Notes: a model not told the origin generated them from the sequence alone. 33,566 nucleotides of DNA from Bacillota bacterium (GCA_029005175.1 JAQXFQ010000196.1:1-33566), one strand, 5' to 3'. Numbered from the stretch's first letter, positions 1 to 8,728 are shown. Numbers and translations: made by a program.

Positions 1-196
1 CTGGTCCTCTTGGCGGGGTCAAGGGGCAGCGCCCATTGTGGGGGCGTGGGGGCAAAGCCACCACAAAGCTAAAGTGCAAGAAAAACCAGCAATAGGAAAA
101 ATGCGAAGCCCTATCATATGCTTTGCATATGATAAAAAATCTAACGAGAAAATCGAAGATTTGCGAGTGGACGTTGCGCATATAAATTATGATTTA
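1..196 (+). repeat. Dispersed intergenic repeat, copy R1 (5' end cut by window edge), with internal 21 bp palindrome at 113-133
   Basis: Shares ctggtcctcttggcgg, gggggcgtgggggca, ccacaaagctaaagtgcaagaaaaa, gcaataggaaaaatgcgaagc, ctaacgagaaaatcgaagatttgcgagtggacgt and aaattatgattta with copies at 6241 and 13482. Ends immediately before the MBL stop codon at 197. Confidence 0.9.
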
Positions 197-982
197 TCAG
201 AAAACCATGGATTTAAGCCCGTCCACTCCTGCTACAGACAGCAGGTAATCGCTGCCCTCACGGATACCGTATTTGCTGAACTCACACACCGCCGTCTGAC
301 GAGCCAGAAGAGGCATATTGTTTTCCGCGCTGAGATGCCCCAGTACAAACCGCGTGGTGCCGCCGCGAGCCAATGTGGGCAGCTCCGCCGCGCAGACCTC
401 GTTGCTCAGGTGCCCTTTGTCCGAGGCAATTCGCTGCTTGAGCGGGTAGGGATAAGACCCCGCGTACAGCATGGAAATATCATGGTTCGATTCGATATAA
501 ACCAGATCCGCGCCGTCCATCGCGCTGTGTATCTCGGGTGTGATGATGCCGGTGTCGGTAGCGAGCGTGATTTTGCGCCCGTCACGGCAGTTCACGGTGT
601 ATCCGCAGCTTTCGGCAGCATCGTGGGAGGTGCGGAAATGTGTTATTGCCATATCGCCCAAATCCACCCCGCCCGAGGGCATTATGCGCAAGTCAACCTT
701 TTTAGCATGTCCGCCCGCCTCCATGCATTCCGCTGTGCCCTCGGTAGCATACACGGGGATTTTGAGCGATGAAGCCAGCACGCGGACGCCCGAAATGTGG
801 TCGGTGTGTTCATGCGTGACAAATATCGCGCAGACATCCTCGGGCGCGATGTCTTCCTGCGCCAGACGTTCTTTAATTTTTTTCGCACTGCGCCCGGCAT
901 CGATCAATATGTATTTTCCTCCGCAGCCTATTGCAACACTGTTGCCGCTGCTGCCGCTGAAAAGTGAGCAAAATCTAGCCAT
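197..982 (-). CDS. MBL-fold metallo-hydrolase, WalJ/YycJ-like
   Basis: 261 aa; MARFCSLFSGSSGNSVAIG start and HEHTDH metallo-beta-lactamase motif. Confidence 0.9.
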   Translation of the reverse strand: MARFCSLFSGSSGNSVAIGCGGKYILIDAGRSAKKIKERLAQEDIAPEDVCAIFVTHEHTDHISGVRVLASSLKIPVYATEGTAECMEAGGHAKKVDLRIMPSGGVDLGDMAITHFRTSHDAAESCGYTVNCRDGRKITLATDTGIITPEIHSAMDGADLVYIESNHDISMLYAGSYPYPLKQRIASDKGHLSNEVCAAELPTLARGGTTRFVLGHLSAENNMPLLARQTAVCEFSKYGIREGSDYLLSVAGVDGLKSMVF

Positions 983-1010
983 GCCTCTCCCCTTCTCATG
1001 TCAAAATTTA

Positions 1011-1040
1011 ACCGCCTGCCGAATTAATTCAGAGGCGGTT
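1011..1040. terminator. Hairpin between murA and the MBL gene
   Basis: aaccgcct (1011-1018) / aggcggtt (1033-1040); T-rich on the + side. Confidence 0.45.
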
Positions 1041-1065
1041 TTTGATTTTTTATGCTTGTGAAAAA

Positions 1066-2352
1066 TTATTTTTCATCCTTATCCGGCGGGTCAGGAACAG
1101 TCTTGCGTGTAATGCTTGCGCCCACGCCCACAAGCTTGTCGATAAGCTGTTCATAGCCTCGTTCGATGTGGAATATTTCCCTGATGGATGACTCGCCCTG
1201 CGCCGCCAATGCCGCAATTACCATTGCCGCGCCGCCGCGAAGGTCGGTAGCCTTGACGCTTGCGCCATTGAGCTGCTCCACGCCCGAAAACGTGGCAACC
1301 CTGCCGTGAACATCCGCCTTGGCTCCGAACTTTACAAGCTCGGCGATGTATTGGAAACGATTTTCCCAAACGCCCTCTGTTATCGAGCTTGTGCCCGACG
1401 CCAGAGCCATTACTGCCGCCATCTGCGGCTGCATGTCGGTGGGAAAGCCGGGGTGAGGCATTGTGATAACGCTGCAGGCCTTCAGACCGCCGTCGCGTAT
1501 GATGCGTATGGAATCGTCATATTCGTAAACGCTCACACCCATTTCGACCAGTTTTTTTGAAATACATTCCATGTGCTTGGGAATAATATTGTTGACAGTC
1601 ACATCTCCGCCGGTAGCAGCTGCGGCCAGCATGTATGTGCCCGCCTCAATCTGGTCGGGAATAATGGAATAGGTTGTGCCGTGAAGTTCCTTAACTCCGC
1701 GAATCTTGATTACGTCAGTTCCCGCGCCTCTCACGTCTGCGCCCATTGAGTTGAGGAAGTTGGCCAAATCGACAATGTGCGGCTCTTTGGCCACATTTTC
1801 GATAATGGTCAGCCCCTCGGCCTTGACCGACGCAAGCATGACGTTGATAGTAGCGCCGACTGAAACAACATCCATAAAAATATGGTTGGCTTTAAGTCCG
1901 TTGGGAGCATTGAGTGAAACCACACCGTCGCGCAGTCCCACGTCTGCCCCCAGAGCCTCAAAGCCCTTGAGGTGCTGGTCAATGGGGCGCACTCCGAAAT
2001 AGCAGCCTCCCGGCATGGGAACCCTGGCGCGATTGAATCTGCCAAGCAGTGCGCCGAGCAGGTAGTAGGAGGCGCGCATGTTTTTGGCAAGCTCCTGACT
2101 TACCTGAAAGCCGGTTAAATTTCTGGAGTCTATTTCAATAACGGAATTACTAATTTGAGTGACCTTTGCACCAAGCTGAACGAGAATCTGTGATATTACA
2201 CTCACATCACTGATGGTAGGGAGGTTTTCTATTCTGCAAATGTCACCTGAAAGAATAGCGGCGGGAATGATTGCCACGGCGGCATTTTTTGCACCGCCGA
2301 CGGTAATGGAACCCTCAAGTCGTTTACCGCCTTCAACAACAAAAATATCCAA
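1066..2352 (-). CDS. murA: UDP-N-acetylglucosamine 1-carboxyvinyltransferase
   Basis: 428 aa; MDIFVVEGGKRLEGSITVGGAKNAAVAIIPAAIL and PGGCYFGVRPIDQHLKGFEALGA are typical MurA sequence. Confidence 0.97.
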   Translation of the reverse strand: MDIFVVEGGKRLEGSITVGGAKNAAVAIIPAAILSGDICRIENLPTISDVSVISQILVQLGAKVTQISNSVIEIDSRNLTGFQVSQELAKNMRASYYLLGALLGRFNRARVPMPGGCYFGVRPIDQHLKGFEALGADVGLRDGVVSLNAPNGLKANHIFMDVVSVGATINVMLASVKAEGLTIIENVAKEPHIVDLANFLNSMGADVRGAGTDVIKIRGVKELHGTTYSIIPDQIEAGTYMLAAAATGGDVTVNNIIPKHMECISKKLVEMGVSVYEYDDSIRIIRDGGLKACSVITMPHPGFPTDMQPQMAAVMALASGTSSITEGVWENRFQYIAELVKFGAKADVHGRVATFSGVEQLNGASVKATDLRGGAAMVIAALAAQGESSIREIFHIERGYEQLIDKLVGVGASITRKTVPDPPDKDEK

Positions 2353-2601
2353 GGATATACCTCCAATTCATAATCAGAACAAATAAATTATAGCATGCAT
2401 TTCCGAAAAAAAAAAGCACTAATTAAATTAAGTTGGCATGCTTTATTGATTTTTACACTTTATTCATATTGTGTGTGACTTATAATACCATAAATTGAAC
2501 AAAATTTTGTCGACTTTTACAATTTTCATTAAGATAAAAGTTTATATAATGTAAATTTAATAATACATAATGATTCAGAATTTTTAAGGAAACGCTGAAT
2601 A

Positions 2602-2704
2602 ATACTAATTTTCAATAAAAGTACGACAAAAAATCTTCGCAAAAAACCATATACGCAAGTTTTTTGCTCGATTTTTTTGTACTTTTTTAATTGAAAATTA
2701 GTAT
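2602..2704. repeat. Long imperfect palindrome, MITE-like
   Basis: Perfect 15 bp end arms atactaattttcaat (2602-2616) / attgaaaattagtat (2690-2704); pairing continues inward through aaaagtac/gtactttt, aaaaaatc/gatttttt and gcaaaaaac/gttttttgc. Confidence 0.75.
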
Positions 2705-2960
2705 AAGTAAATTCACGCGCTGCGGCAATTGTACTTTCTGAATTTTGAATAACACTTTATATAAAAATATATTTATATAAAAATATAAAAATAAAATTAA
2801 AAATTATATAAATTAGCAGTAGCATTTCAGGCGTTTTGTTGCTATAATTAATGTATATTGTTTATTATGCGCATGTTGTAAATTCCGGTCAAAACCTCGC
2901 TCAATGTTGTAAGTAATATTATTCCGGGTATCAAAATCACAGGGACAGGAGGCTTTTTAT

Positions 2961-4319
2961 ATGTTTAACGAATCTTTAAAGCATAAAAATAAAATACTGT
3001 CGGCAATTCTGGTGCTGGGTTTGTTAATAACCGCATGTGTACCCACGGTGTTTGCCGAGGCTCTCGGTCAGTCATCGTCCGAAAGCGGAGCAGTGTCGGA
3101 GGGCGGCTTTGCTTCGCTGGAGGTGGACGGAGGAATGCTGCTTGTGGGAACTGCCGAAGTGCCTGTAAACAGCTCGGAACGCGCTGCTGTCAAATATATA
3201 TACAGTGACAGCTTTGTGTTAAACGAAAAATCCGCAGAACTCATCCTCCGCGAACTCAAAAGCCTTGGCATAACCATATCTGAGGAAATGCTGGTGAGCG
3301 ACAGCGATGTTCCCGCCGAGCTTATCGGCAAAAACGGCCGCCGCGCAATATTCGCCTGCGGGTCGGCGGAAAAGCCCTCTGAGCTTATATCCTATACTCC
3401 CGGCAAAACTGCCGAGGATTCCTTCAAACTGCTCTATCCGGCCTATAATTTCAGCACCTCGGGATATAGCTCACTGAAATCATTGTTCAGCGGAAGCGAC
3501 ACCGTGACCCTCTCGGAGGACGGTCAGACAGCTTACTGCTCGGTGGCTATGGACGAGAGCTACACAGAGAAAATCATAAACGGCAAGCCTGTTACTATTC
3601 TTATGATAAATTCCGAATACAAATACTCATTTCGCGCGCCGAAAATGACATTTGTTGAAGACTATGGTTATATCACGCCGTCAGATGTCATTTCTCCCGG
3701 CGATAATACCGTTTCTGATGATCCTGCTTCAACTACTGCGACGACCTCTCAGACCGCCGCTGAAACAGACTCACTGACTGCCGCTGCAACCGCGCCGTCT
3801 GCTGCTTCAACCACGGCGGACACCACAGCTTCACAAAGCTCAACAACGGTTTCAACTACCACATCCGCTGTCACAACGCAGACCAGCCGCACGACGTCCA
3901 CATCGGCAACCACAGCCTCCTCAAAAACTACGACGCAGACCGGCGTCACAACTCAAAAATCAACGGCATCTGCCACGACTTCAAAAACCTCGGTCAGGAC
4001 AACAACGTCTACCACATCGGAATCCAATAAATACATCAAGCCCTCTGTGCCTTCAGCAACACCCACTACCACAAACACCAATCCTGTATTCAACCGCACA
4101 ACGATAAACGCACTCTCGTCACAGCGCGGCATAGTAAATACCCGTCGCCTGCCGCTGAATGTCCGCTCAGGTCCGGGCAAGAGCTATATGGTAGTCACCG
4201 TGCTGCCCAAGGGAGCTTATGTGACGGTGCTCAGCACTGAGAATCCCGACTGGTACATGATAAAGACCATGGGTAAGGTGGTAGGCTACGCTTACAGCGA
4301 ATATATAAGAATAATGTAA
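2961..4319 (+). CDS. Exported protein with Thr/Ser-rich linker and C-terminal bacterial SH3 domain
   Basis: 452 aa; N-terminal hydrophobic signal; Thr/Ser-rich stretch about aa 250-370; C-terminal LPLNVRSGPGKSYMVVTVLPKGAYVTVLS...WYMIKTMGKVVGYAYSEYI is SH3_3-like. aggagg RBS upstream. Confidence 0.88.
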   Translation: MFNESLKHKNKILSAILVLGLLITACVPTVFAEALGQSSSESGAVSEGGFASLEVDGGMLLVGTAEVPVNSSERAAVKYIYSDSFVLNEKSAELILRELKSLGITISEEMLVSDSDVPAELIGKNGRRAIFACGSAEKPSELISYTPGKTAEDSFKLLYPAYNFSTSGYSSLKSLFSGSDTVTLSEDGQTAYCSVAMDESYTEKIINGKPVTILMINSEYKYSFRAPKMTFVEDYGYITPSDVISPGDNTVSDDPASTTATTSQTAAETDSLTAAATAPSAASTTADTTASQSSTTVSTTTSAVTTQTSRTTSTSATTASSKTTTQTGVTTQKSTASATTSKTSVRTTTSTTSESNKYIKPSVPSATPTTTNTNPVFNRTTINALSSQRGIVNTRRLPLNVRSGPGKSYMVVTVLPKGAYVTVLSTENPDWYMIKTMGKVVGYAYSEYIRIM

Positions 4320-4337
4320 TCTGACAGCATGACAAAT

Positions 4338-4374
4338 AACGGTAAACAAAAGCAAAATTCTTTTGTTTACCGTT
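4338..4374. terminator. Bidirectional intrinsic terminator between convergent genes
   Basis: Perfect 15 bp stem aacggtaaacaaaag / cttttgtttaccgtt with 7 nt loop; T-rich downstream. Confidence 0.85.
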
Positions 4375-4378
4375 TTGT

Positions 4379-4819
4379 TTATGCGCAATATTCACTCAGC
4401 ACAGCAAGGTTGTGCGAGGATACTTTGCAGGTTTGCGGAATGTACACAAAAAATTTATTTTCCACAGGCTGAATATCAAGCTGCGATGTGTTAAAATACT
4501 CATTGAAGTTTAATTTATTTATCGCGTCAAGCAGGCTGTCGGCGGTGTCGAATATGTAAAGCCGCCTGCTCGGCTCGTCCGCAAAGTGAAATTCCAGACG
4601 GCAGCCTCCGTTGAGATAGGGGCGGCACTCCACCAGCGCAAAGTTGCCGTCGCGCCGCAGACCGCAGAAATCCTCAAGCGCGTCAAATATCAGCGACATC
4701 ATTCTGCGCTCGCTGCCGCCGTCAAAGGAAAGATTCTCAGCATTTACACCCAGATTGAGCAGCTCCTCGTAATCAATCAGCACCTCGGCATCTCCCGGTG
4801 AAATAAATTTAATCTTCAT
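4379..4819 (-). CDS. Hypothetical protein, possibly a short or divergent MecA-like adaptor
   Basis: ORF 4379..4834; internal Met MKIKFISPGDAEV at 4819 follows a ggggg-type RBS. N-terminal MKIKFI..YEELLNLG and C-terminal LDAINKL..KFFVYI..LSEYC loosely resemble MecA. Function not established. Confidence 0.7.
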   Translation of the reverse strand: MKIKFISPGDAEVLIDYEELLNLGVNAENLSFDGGSERRMMSLIFDALEDFCGLRRDGNFALVECRPYLNGGCRLEFHFADEPSRRLYIFDTADSLLDAINKLNFNEYFNTSQLDIQPVENKFFVYIPQTCKVSSHNLAVLSEYCA

Positions 4820-4935
4820 TAAAATTCCCCCCACAAATAAATATCAGCAATTTAAATTATGCATTATAAAATTATAAATTTATATTAATATGATACCTTG
4901 ATTCTGTTCGTTATTCAAGAGGTGAATATAGGTAA

Positions 4936-6210
4936 ATGAATATACGATTTTTCAACACAGGCAAATATGTTGACCTTGACCAGCACAAGGAACCTGCATT
5001 TTCGGCGCCGCTCAATTCCGTGCCGCTGATGGACTGCGCCTATGTTCCGCTTTACGACCCGTGCGGCGGCCATCTTTATCCCGTGGTACATGCCGGGGAC
5101 AGGTGCGCGCGTTTTTCGCTGCTGGCGCGCACCAAAAGCGCAACCAACCGCATAGGTCCGTCGTGGCTTATGTCGCCGCTGTCAGGCTATGTCAGGGAGA
5201 TAATGGGAATAGACCACCCCATAATCGGGCGCACACTCTGCGCGGTAATATCCCCCGATGACACCATTCCGCCTATACCGCCCACCTCGCACGATCTGAA
5301 CGCTATGACTGAGGACGGAGTGCTGCGCACCATTCATCAGGCGGGGATAATTGATGAATTTGACGGACTCCCGCTGGTGGAAAAGATTCTGGAGGCAAAG
5401 GAAAACGGCATACGCGAGATTGCCGCCATTGCGCTGGACGACAGCCCGTATATCAGCAGCGCGCTCAAGACCGTTTCGGAATTCGGCGCGGAGGTAAACG
5501 ACGGAATTTCGATAGTGCTCAAGGCACTCAACGGCGGCAGCGCAAAGCTGGCGGTGTACGACTGCGATGAAATTGACCTCAGGCTCGACGCCGACCGATT
5601 CGGATTTGTCGAGCTGATAAGGATGAAGGGCGGCTTTCCGCTCATCTCGAAATTCAAAAGGCAGTATTATCCAAAGGGCAATTTTCTGCCCATAGGGGTG
5701 CAGGCTCTGAGAAGCGCGGCGCAGGCTTTGACCCGAGGTTTACCGCAGACAAATTCAATCATCACGGTGTCGGGAGACTGCGTGAAGCATCCGCGCAATG
5801 TCGTGGTGGTAAACGGCACGCCGATAGAGGATGTGCTGCGATTTGTCGGCGTCGGCAAGGCGCCGAATTATGTGATTGCGGGCGACACCATGACGGGGGT
5901 TACGGTGAGCGACATAAAAACTCCCATTATTGCAGGTATGCGCGCAATTACGGTAATGCATTCGCTGAACCGCTCCGAGCGCGGCAAATGCACACGCTGC
6001 GGCAGGTGCGTTAATGTCTGCCCGATGGAGCTGCTGCCGAGCGAGGCTATGCGCCTGTATGAACTGGGGGAAGCCGACAAGGCGGCGGATTTCGGTGCGG
6101 AGCATTGCACAGGCTGCGGAGCGTGCAGCGCGGTGTGTCCCTCCTCGCTGGAGGTCGCAAAAACCATGCGTAAATTAAAGCAGCTAAAACGGCGGCAAAG
6201 AATTTTATAA
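4936..6210 (+). CDS. RnfC-like (PrdC/PduS-like) Fe-S electron-transfer protein
   Basis: 424 aa; two 4Fe-4S motifs CTRCGRCVNVCP and CTGCGACSAVCP; RnfC-like N-terminal segments. No rnfA/B/D/E/G in the window. Confidence 0.82.
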   Translation: MNIRFFNTGKYVDLDQHKEPAFSAPLNSVPLMDCAYVPLYDPCGGHLYPVVHAGDRCARFSLLARTKSATNRIGPSWLMSPLSGYVREIMGIDHPIIGRTLCAVISPDDTIPPIPPTSHDLNAMTEDGVLRTIHQAGIIDEFDGLPLVEKILEAKENGIREIAAIALDDSPYISSALKTVSEFGAEVNDGISIVLKALNGGSAKLAVYDCDEIDLRLDADRFGFVELIRMKGGFPLISKFKRQYYPKGNFLPIGVQALRSAAQALTRGLPQTNSIITVSGDCVKHPRNVVVVNGTPIEDVLRFVGVGKAPNYVIAGDTMTGVTVSDIKTPIIAGMRAITVMHSLNRSERGKCTRCGRCVNVCPMELLPSEAMRLYELGEADKAADFGAEHCTGCGACSAVCPSSLEVAKTMRKLKQLKRRQRIL

Positions 6211-6240
6211 ATGATAATTTAACATAGAGTACGCAACGCC

Positions 6241-6428
6241 GGGAATCCAAGGGGACTGGTCCTCTTGGCGGGTCCAGGGCAGCGCCTTGGTGGGGGTGTG
6301 GGGGCAGCGCCCCTACAAAGCTAAAGTGCAAGAAAAACTCGCAATAGGAAAAATGCGAAGCACATAGAAAACTAACGAGAAAATCGAAGATTTGCGAGTG
6401 GACGTCACGCAGCTAAATTATGATTTAT
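6241..6428 (+). repeat. Dispersed intergenic repeat, copy R2 (no 21 bp palindrome)
   Basis: Begins gggaatccaaggggactggtcctcttggcgg, ends ggacgtcacgcagctaaattatgattta; near-identical to 13482-13670. Confidence 0.93.
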
Positions 6429-6568
6429 TTAACAGAGTTTTTTTAATTTACGGTATCATTTTTTACTGTAAAGTGATATAATCATTATTAAAATGCGGTC
6501 GAATTATGTCGGCTTTCTTTGGCAGACGGAAATTTGTAATGTTTATGTGTGTAAGGGGCGATTTAATT

Positions 6569-7114
6569 ATGAAAAAACAATACAGAAAGGTTGTACGGTA
6601 TTATTTTAAAAACCTTTTTCAGAATACCATTCTCAAGGCAGTGCTGTTCACGGCGGGGTTTGTGCTTGCATGTATATTGAGAGGAGTTCATGTGATAAAT
6701 TGGATCCTACTGCTTTGCGGAGCGGCGGCAATCGCTATAGACTACAATTTATTCAAGATGTATTTTCAGGTAAAGAGGGATTTGAAGCAGGGTGATGTCG
6801 TATCACGCAATATATTTGTAAAGGAGCTGACGCCCGACCACAGACGAAATTATTACAAGCGCGACGGCTCGGTGAAGGGCAATGATAAATATATATTGAC
6901 TGATTCGCGCAACAGGCAGTATTTTTTCTGTGTAAAGGGGCACAATGGCAGAGAAATCTGGGATGAGGACGAGAAATTTAACAACGTAAAAATGAAAATA
7001 TCGTATCTGCCCGAAAGCAGGCTGATAGTGTCGATAGACTGCGATTCATTCGGTAAAATAACCTCCGAAAGCCTGTCGCAATATATCAGCAAAAAAGGAG
7101 AGTCGCAAGAATGA
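6569..7114 (+). CDS. Small membrane-associated hypothetical protein
   Basis: ORF 6506..7114; likely start MKKQYRKVVRYYF at 6569; two hydrophobic segments (AVLFTAGFVLACIL, NWILLLCGAAAIAIDYN); stop overlaps the next gene's start. Confidence 0.75.
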   Translation: MKKQYRKVVRYYFKNLFQNTILKAVLFTAGFVLACILRGVHVINWILLLCGAAAIAIDYNLFKMYFQVKRDLKQGDVVSRNIFVKELTPDHRRNYYKRDGSVKGNDKYILTDSRNRQYFFCVKGHNGREIWDEDEKFNNVKMKISYLPESRLIVSIDCDSFGKITSESLSQYISKKGESQE

Positions 7115-8511
7115 AAAAATATGACGTCATAATCGTGGGCGCAGGTCCTGCGGGTATATTCACCGCACTGGAAATGGTGCGCCACAAAACCAAAAAGAGT
7201 ATTCTTATCGTAGAAAAGGGTCATTCGGTGGAAAAAAGATCCTGCCCAAAGCAAAAGACCGGGCATTGTGTGGGATGCAAGCCGTATTGCAATATCACTA
7301 CCGGATTTTCCGGCGCGGGTGCGTTCTCTGACGGCAAGCTTTCGCTCAGCTATGAGGTGGGCGGCGATCTGCCCAGCCTGATTGGTGAAACGCTGGCGCA
7401 GGAAACTATAGATTATACCGATAAAATCTATCTCGAATTCGGTGCGGACAGTAAAATCGAGGGCATATCCAATCCCGACAAGGTAAAGGACATACGCAAA
7501 AAGGCGATAGTTTCGGGGCTTAAGCTTGTTGACTGTCCCATACGACATCTCGGCACCGAAAAGGCGCACAGCCTTTACCTCGCGATAGAAAAATATCTCA
7601 CAGCCAACGGCGTTGAGATAATGTTTGAAACCATATGCAACGACGTCATCATAAATGACGATGTATGCACGGGCGTCAGGATAACCCGCCTCGACCGCCC
7701 CGAGGAATGTATTGAGATAGCGGCGGAAAGCATAGTTGTCGCCACGGGGCGCAAGGGTGCCGACTGGCTGGAGCGCGTCTGCAACGAGCACGATATTGCC
7801 CACGCCCCCGGCACGGTTGACATAGGCGTGCGCGTGGAGGTTCGCAACGAAATAATGGAGGAGGTCAACGAGGTTCTCTATGAATCCAAGCTGATAGGCT
7901 ACCCTCTCCCCTTCAAAAACAAGGTGCGCACTTTCTGTCAGAATCCCGGCGGTTTCGTCAGTCAGGAAAATTATGACAACAATCTCGCCGTGGTAAACGG
8001 TCACAGCTATAAGGATATTAAATCCAACAACACCAATCTCGCCATTCTGGTGAGCCATAATTTCAGCTATCCCTTCAATCAGCCGATTGCCTACGCGCAG
8101 AAAGTCGGCGAGCTGACAAATATGCTCGCCAACGGGCAAATATTGGTGCAGAGATACGGCGATATTCTCGACGGTAAGCGCACATGGGAAAAGGAGCTGG
8201 CGCAGTCCAACGTCCGCCCGACCATACCCGACGCCGTGGCGGGAGACATCACCGCCGCTATGCCCTACCGCGCAATGACCAACATTATCAATTTCATCAA
8301 GGCGGTGGATAATGTAGTTCCCGGCTTTGCCGCAAGGGAAACTCTGCTGTATTCGCCCGAATTGAAATTCTACAGCAACCGCGTCAAGATGGACGAGAAT
8401 TTCAACACCAACATCAAGGGGCTGCACTGTCTGGGCGACAGCTCCGGCTGGACGCGCGGTCTGATGATGGCGTCGGTAATGGGCGTGCTTATGGGCAGGA
8501 TATTGGCATAA
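7111..8511 (+). CDS. FAD/NAD(P)-dependent oxidoreductase (COG2509-like)
   Basis: 466 aa; dinucleotide-binding motif DVIIVGAGPAGIFTALEM; Cys motif CPKQKTGHCVGCKPYCNITTGFSGAGAFSDGKLSL; C-terminal GLHCLGDSSGWTRGLMMA. Confidence 0.93.
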   Translation: MKKYDVIIVGAGPAGIFTALEMVRHKTKKSILIVEKGHSVEKRSCPKQKTGHCVGCKPYCNITTGFSGAGAFSDGKLSLSYEVGGDLPSLIGETLAQETIDYTDKIYLEFGADSKIEGISNPDKVKDIRKKAIVSGLKLVDCPIRHLGTEKAHSLYLAIEKYLTANGVEIMFETICNDVIINDDVCTGVRITRLDRPEECIEIAAESIVVATGRKGADWLERVCNEHDIAHAPGTVDIGVRVEVRNEIMEEVNEVLYESKLIGYPLPFKNKVRTFCQNPGGFVSQENYDNNLAVVNGHSYKDIKSNNTNLAILVSHNFSYPFNQPIAYAQKVGELTNMLANGQILVQRYGDILDGKRTWEKELAQSNVRPTIPDAVAGDITAAMPYRAMTNIINFIKAVDNVVPGFAARETLLYSPELKFYSNRVKMDENFNTNIKGLHCLGDSSGWTRGLMMASVMGVLMGRILA

Positions 8512-8540
8512 AAGTAATGACATAAGATGACTGCGCAACG

Positions 8541-8603
8541 ATGCGAAGCCCTATCATATGCTTTGCATATGATAAAAACCTAAAGAGAAAATCGAAGATT
8601 TGC
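8541..8603 (+). repeat. Dispersed intergenic repeat, truncated copy R4, with the 21 bp palindrome at 8553-8573
   Basis: atgcgaagccctatcatatgctttgcatatgataaaaa...agagaaaatcgaagatttgc matches R1; the 5' G-rich half and the 3' tail are absent. Confidence 0.88.
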
Positions 8604-8608
8604 TATAA

Positions 8609-8651
8609 CCCCCCGCCTTGGAATGATACAGGAAGTCCAAGGCGGGGGTTT
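8609..8651 (+). terminator. Strong GC-rich hairpin, probable terminator after the FAD oxidoreductase
   Basis: 13 bp stem cccccgccttgga (8610-8622) / tccaaggcggggg (8636-8648) followed by ttt. Confidence 0.65.
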
Positions 8652-8719
8652 GTTACCCTCATAAAAATAAAAAATATTTTAAAAATATACAAAAATATAT
8701 ATGAAAAACGCCCGATGTA

Positions 8720-8728
8720 TGATATAAT
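8720..8728 (+). promoter_or_regulatory. Putative extended -10 promoter for rimO
   Basis: tgatataat (TGnTATAAT form) about 75 nt upstream of the ATG; no clear -35. Confidence 0.45.

Noticed and set aside
38-772. ORFs 38..772, 6047..6331 (-), 8541..8738, 13111..13596 (-), 13596..13814
   Set aside because: Similar peptides (MRSPIICFAYDK, NEKIEDLRVDV, PHQGAALDPPRGPVPLDS) simply translate the R1-R4 repeat. Reading frames run into unrelated flanking DNA, so they are not a conserved protein.
6853-8538. 561 aa minus-strand ORF opposite the FAD oxidoreductase
   Set aside because: The plus-strand frame has clear FAD-oxidoreductase motifs. The antisense ORF lies almost wholly across it and the upstream gene, has no recognisable motif, and is expected from codon bias.
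113-8573. R1-R4 as a CRISPR array
   Set aside because: Copies are kilobases apart and ~190 bp long; no regular spacing or spacers.
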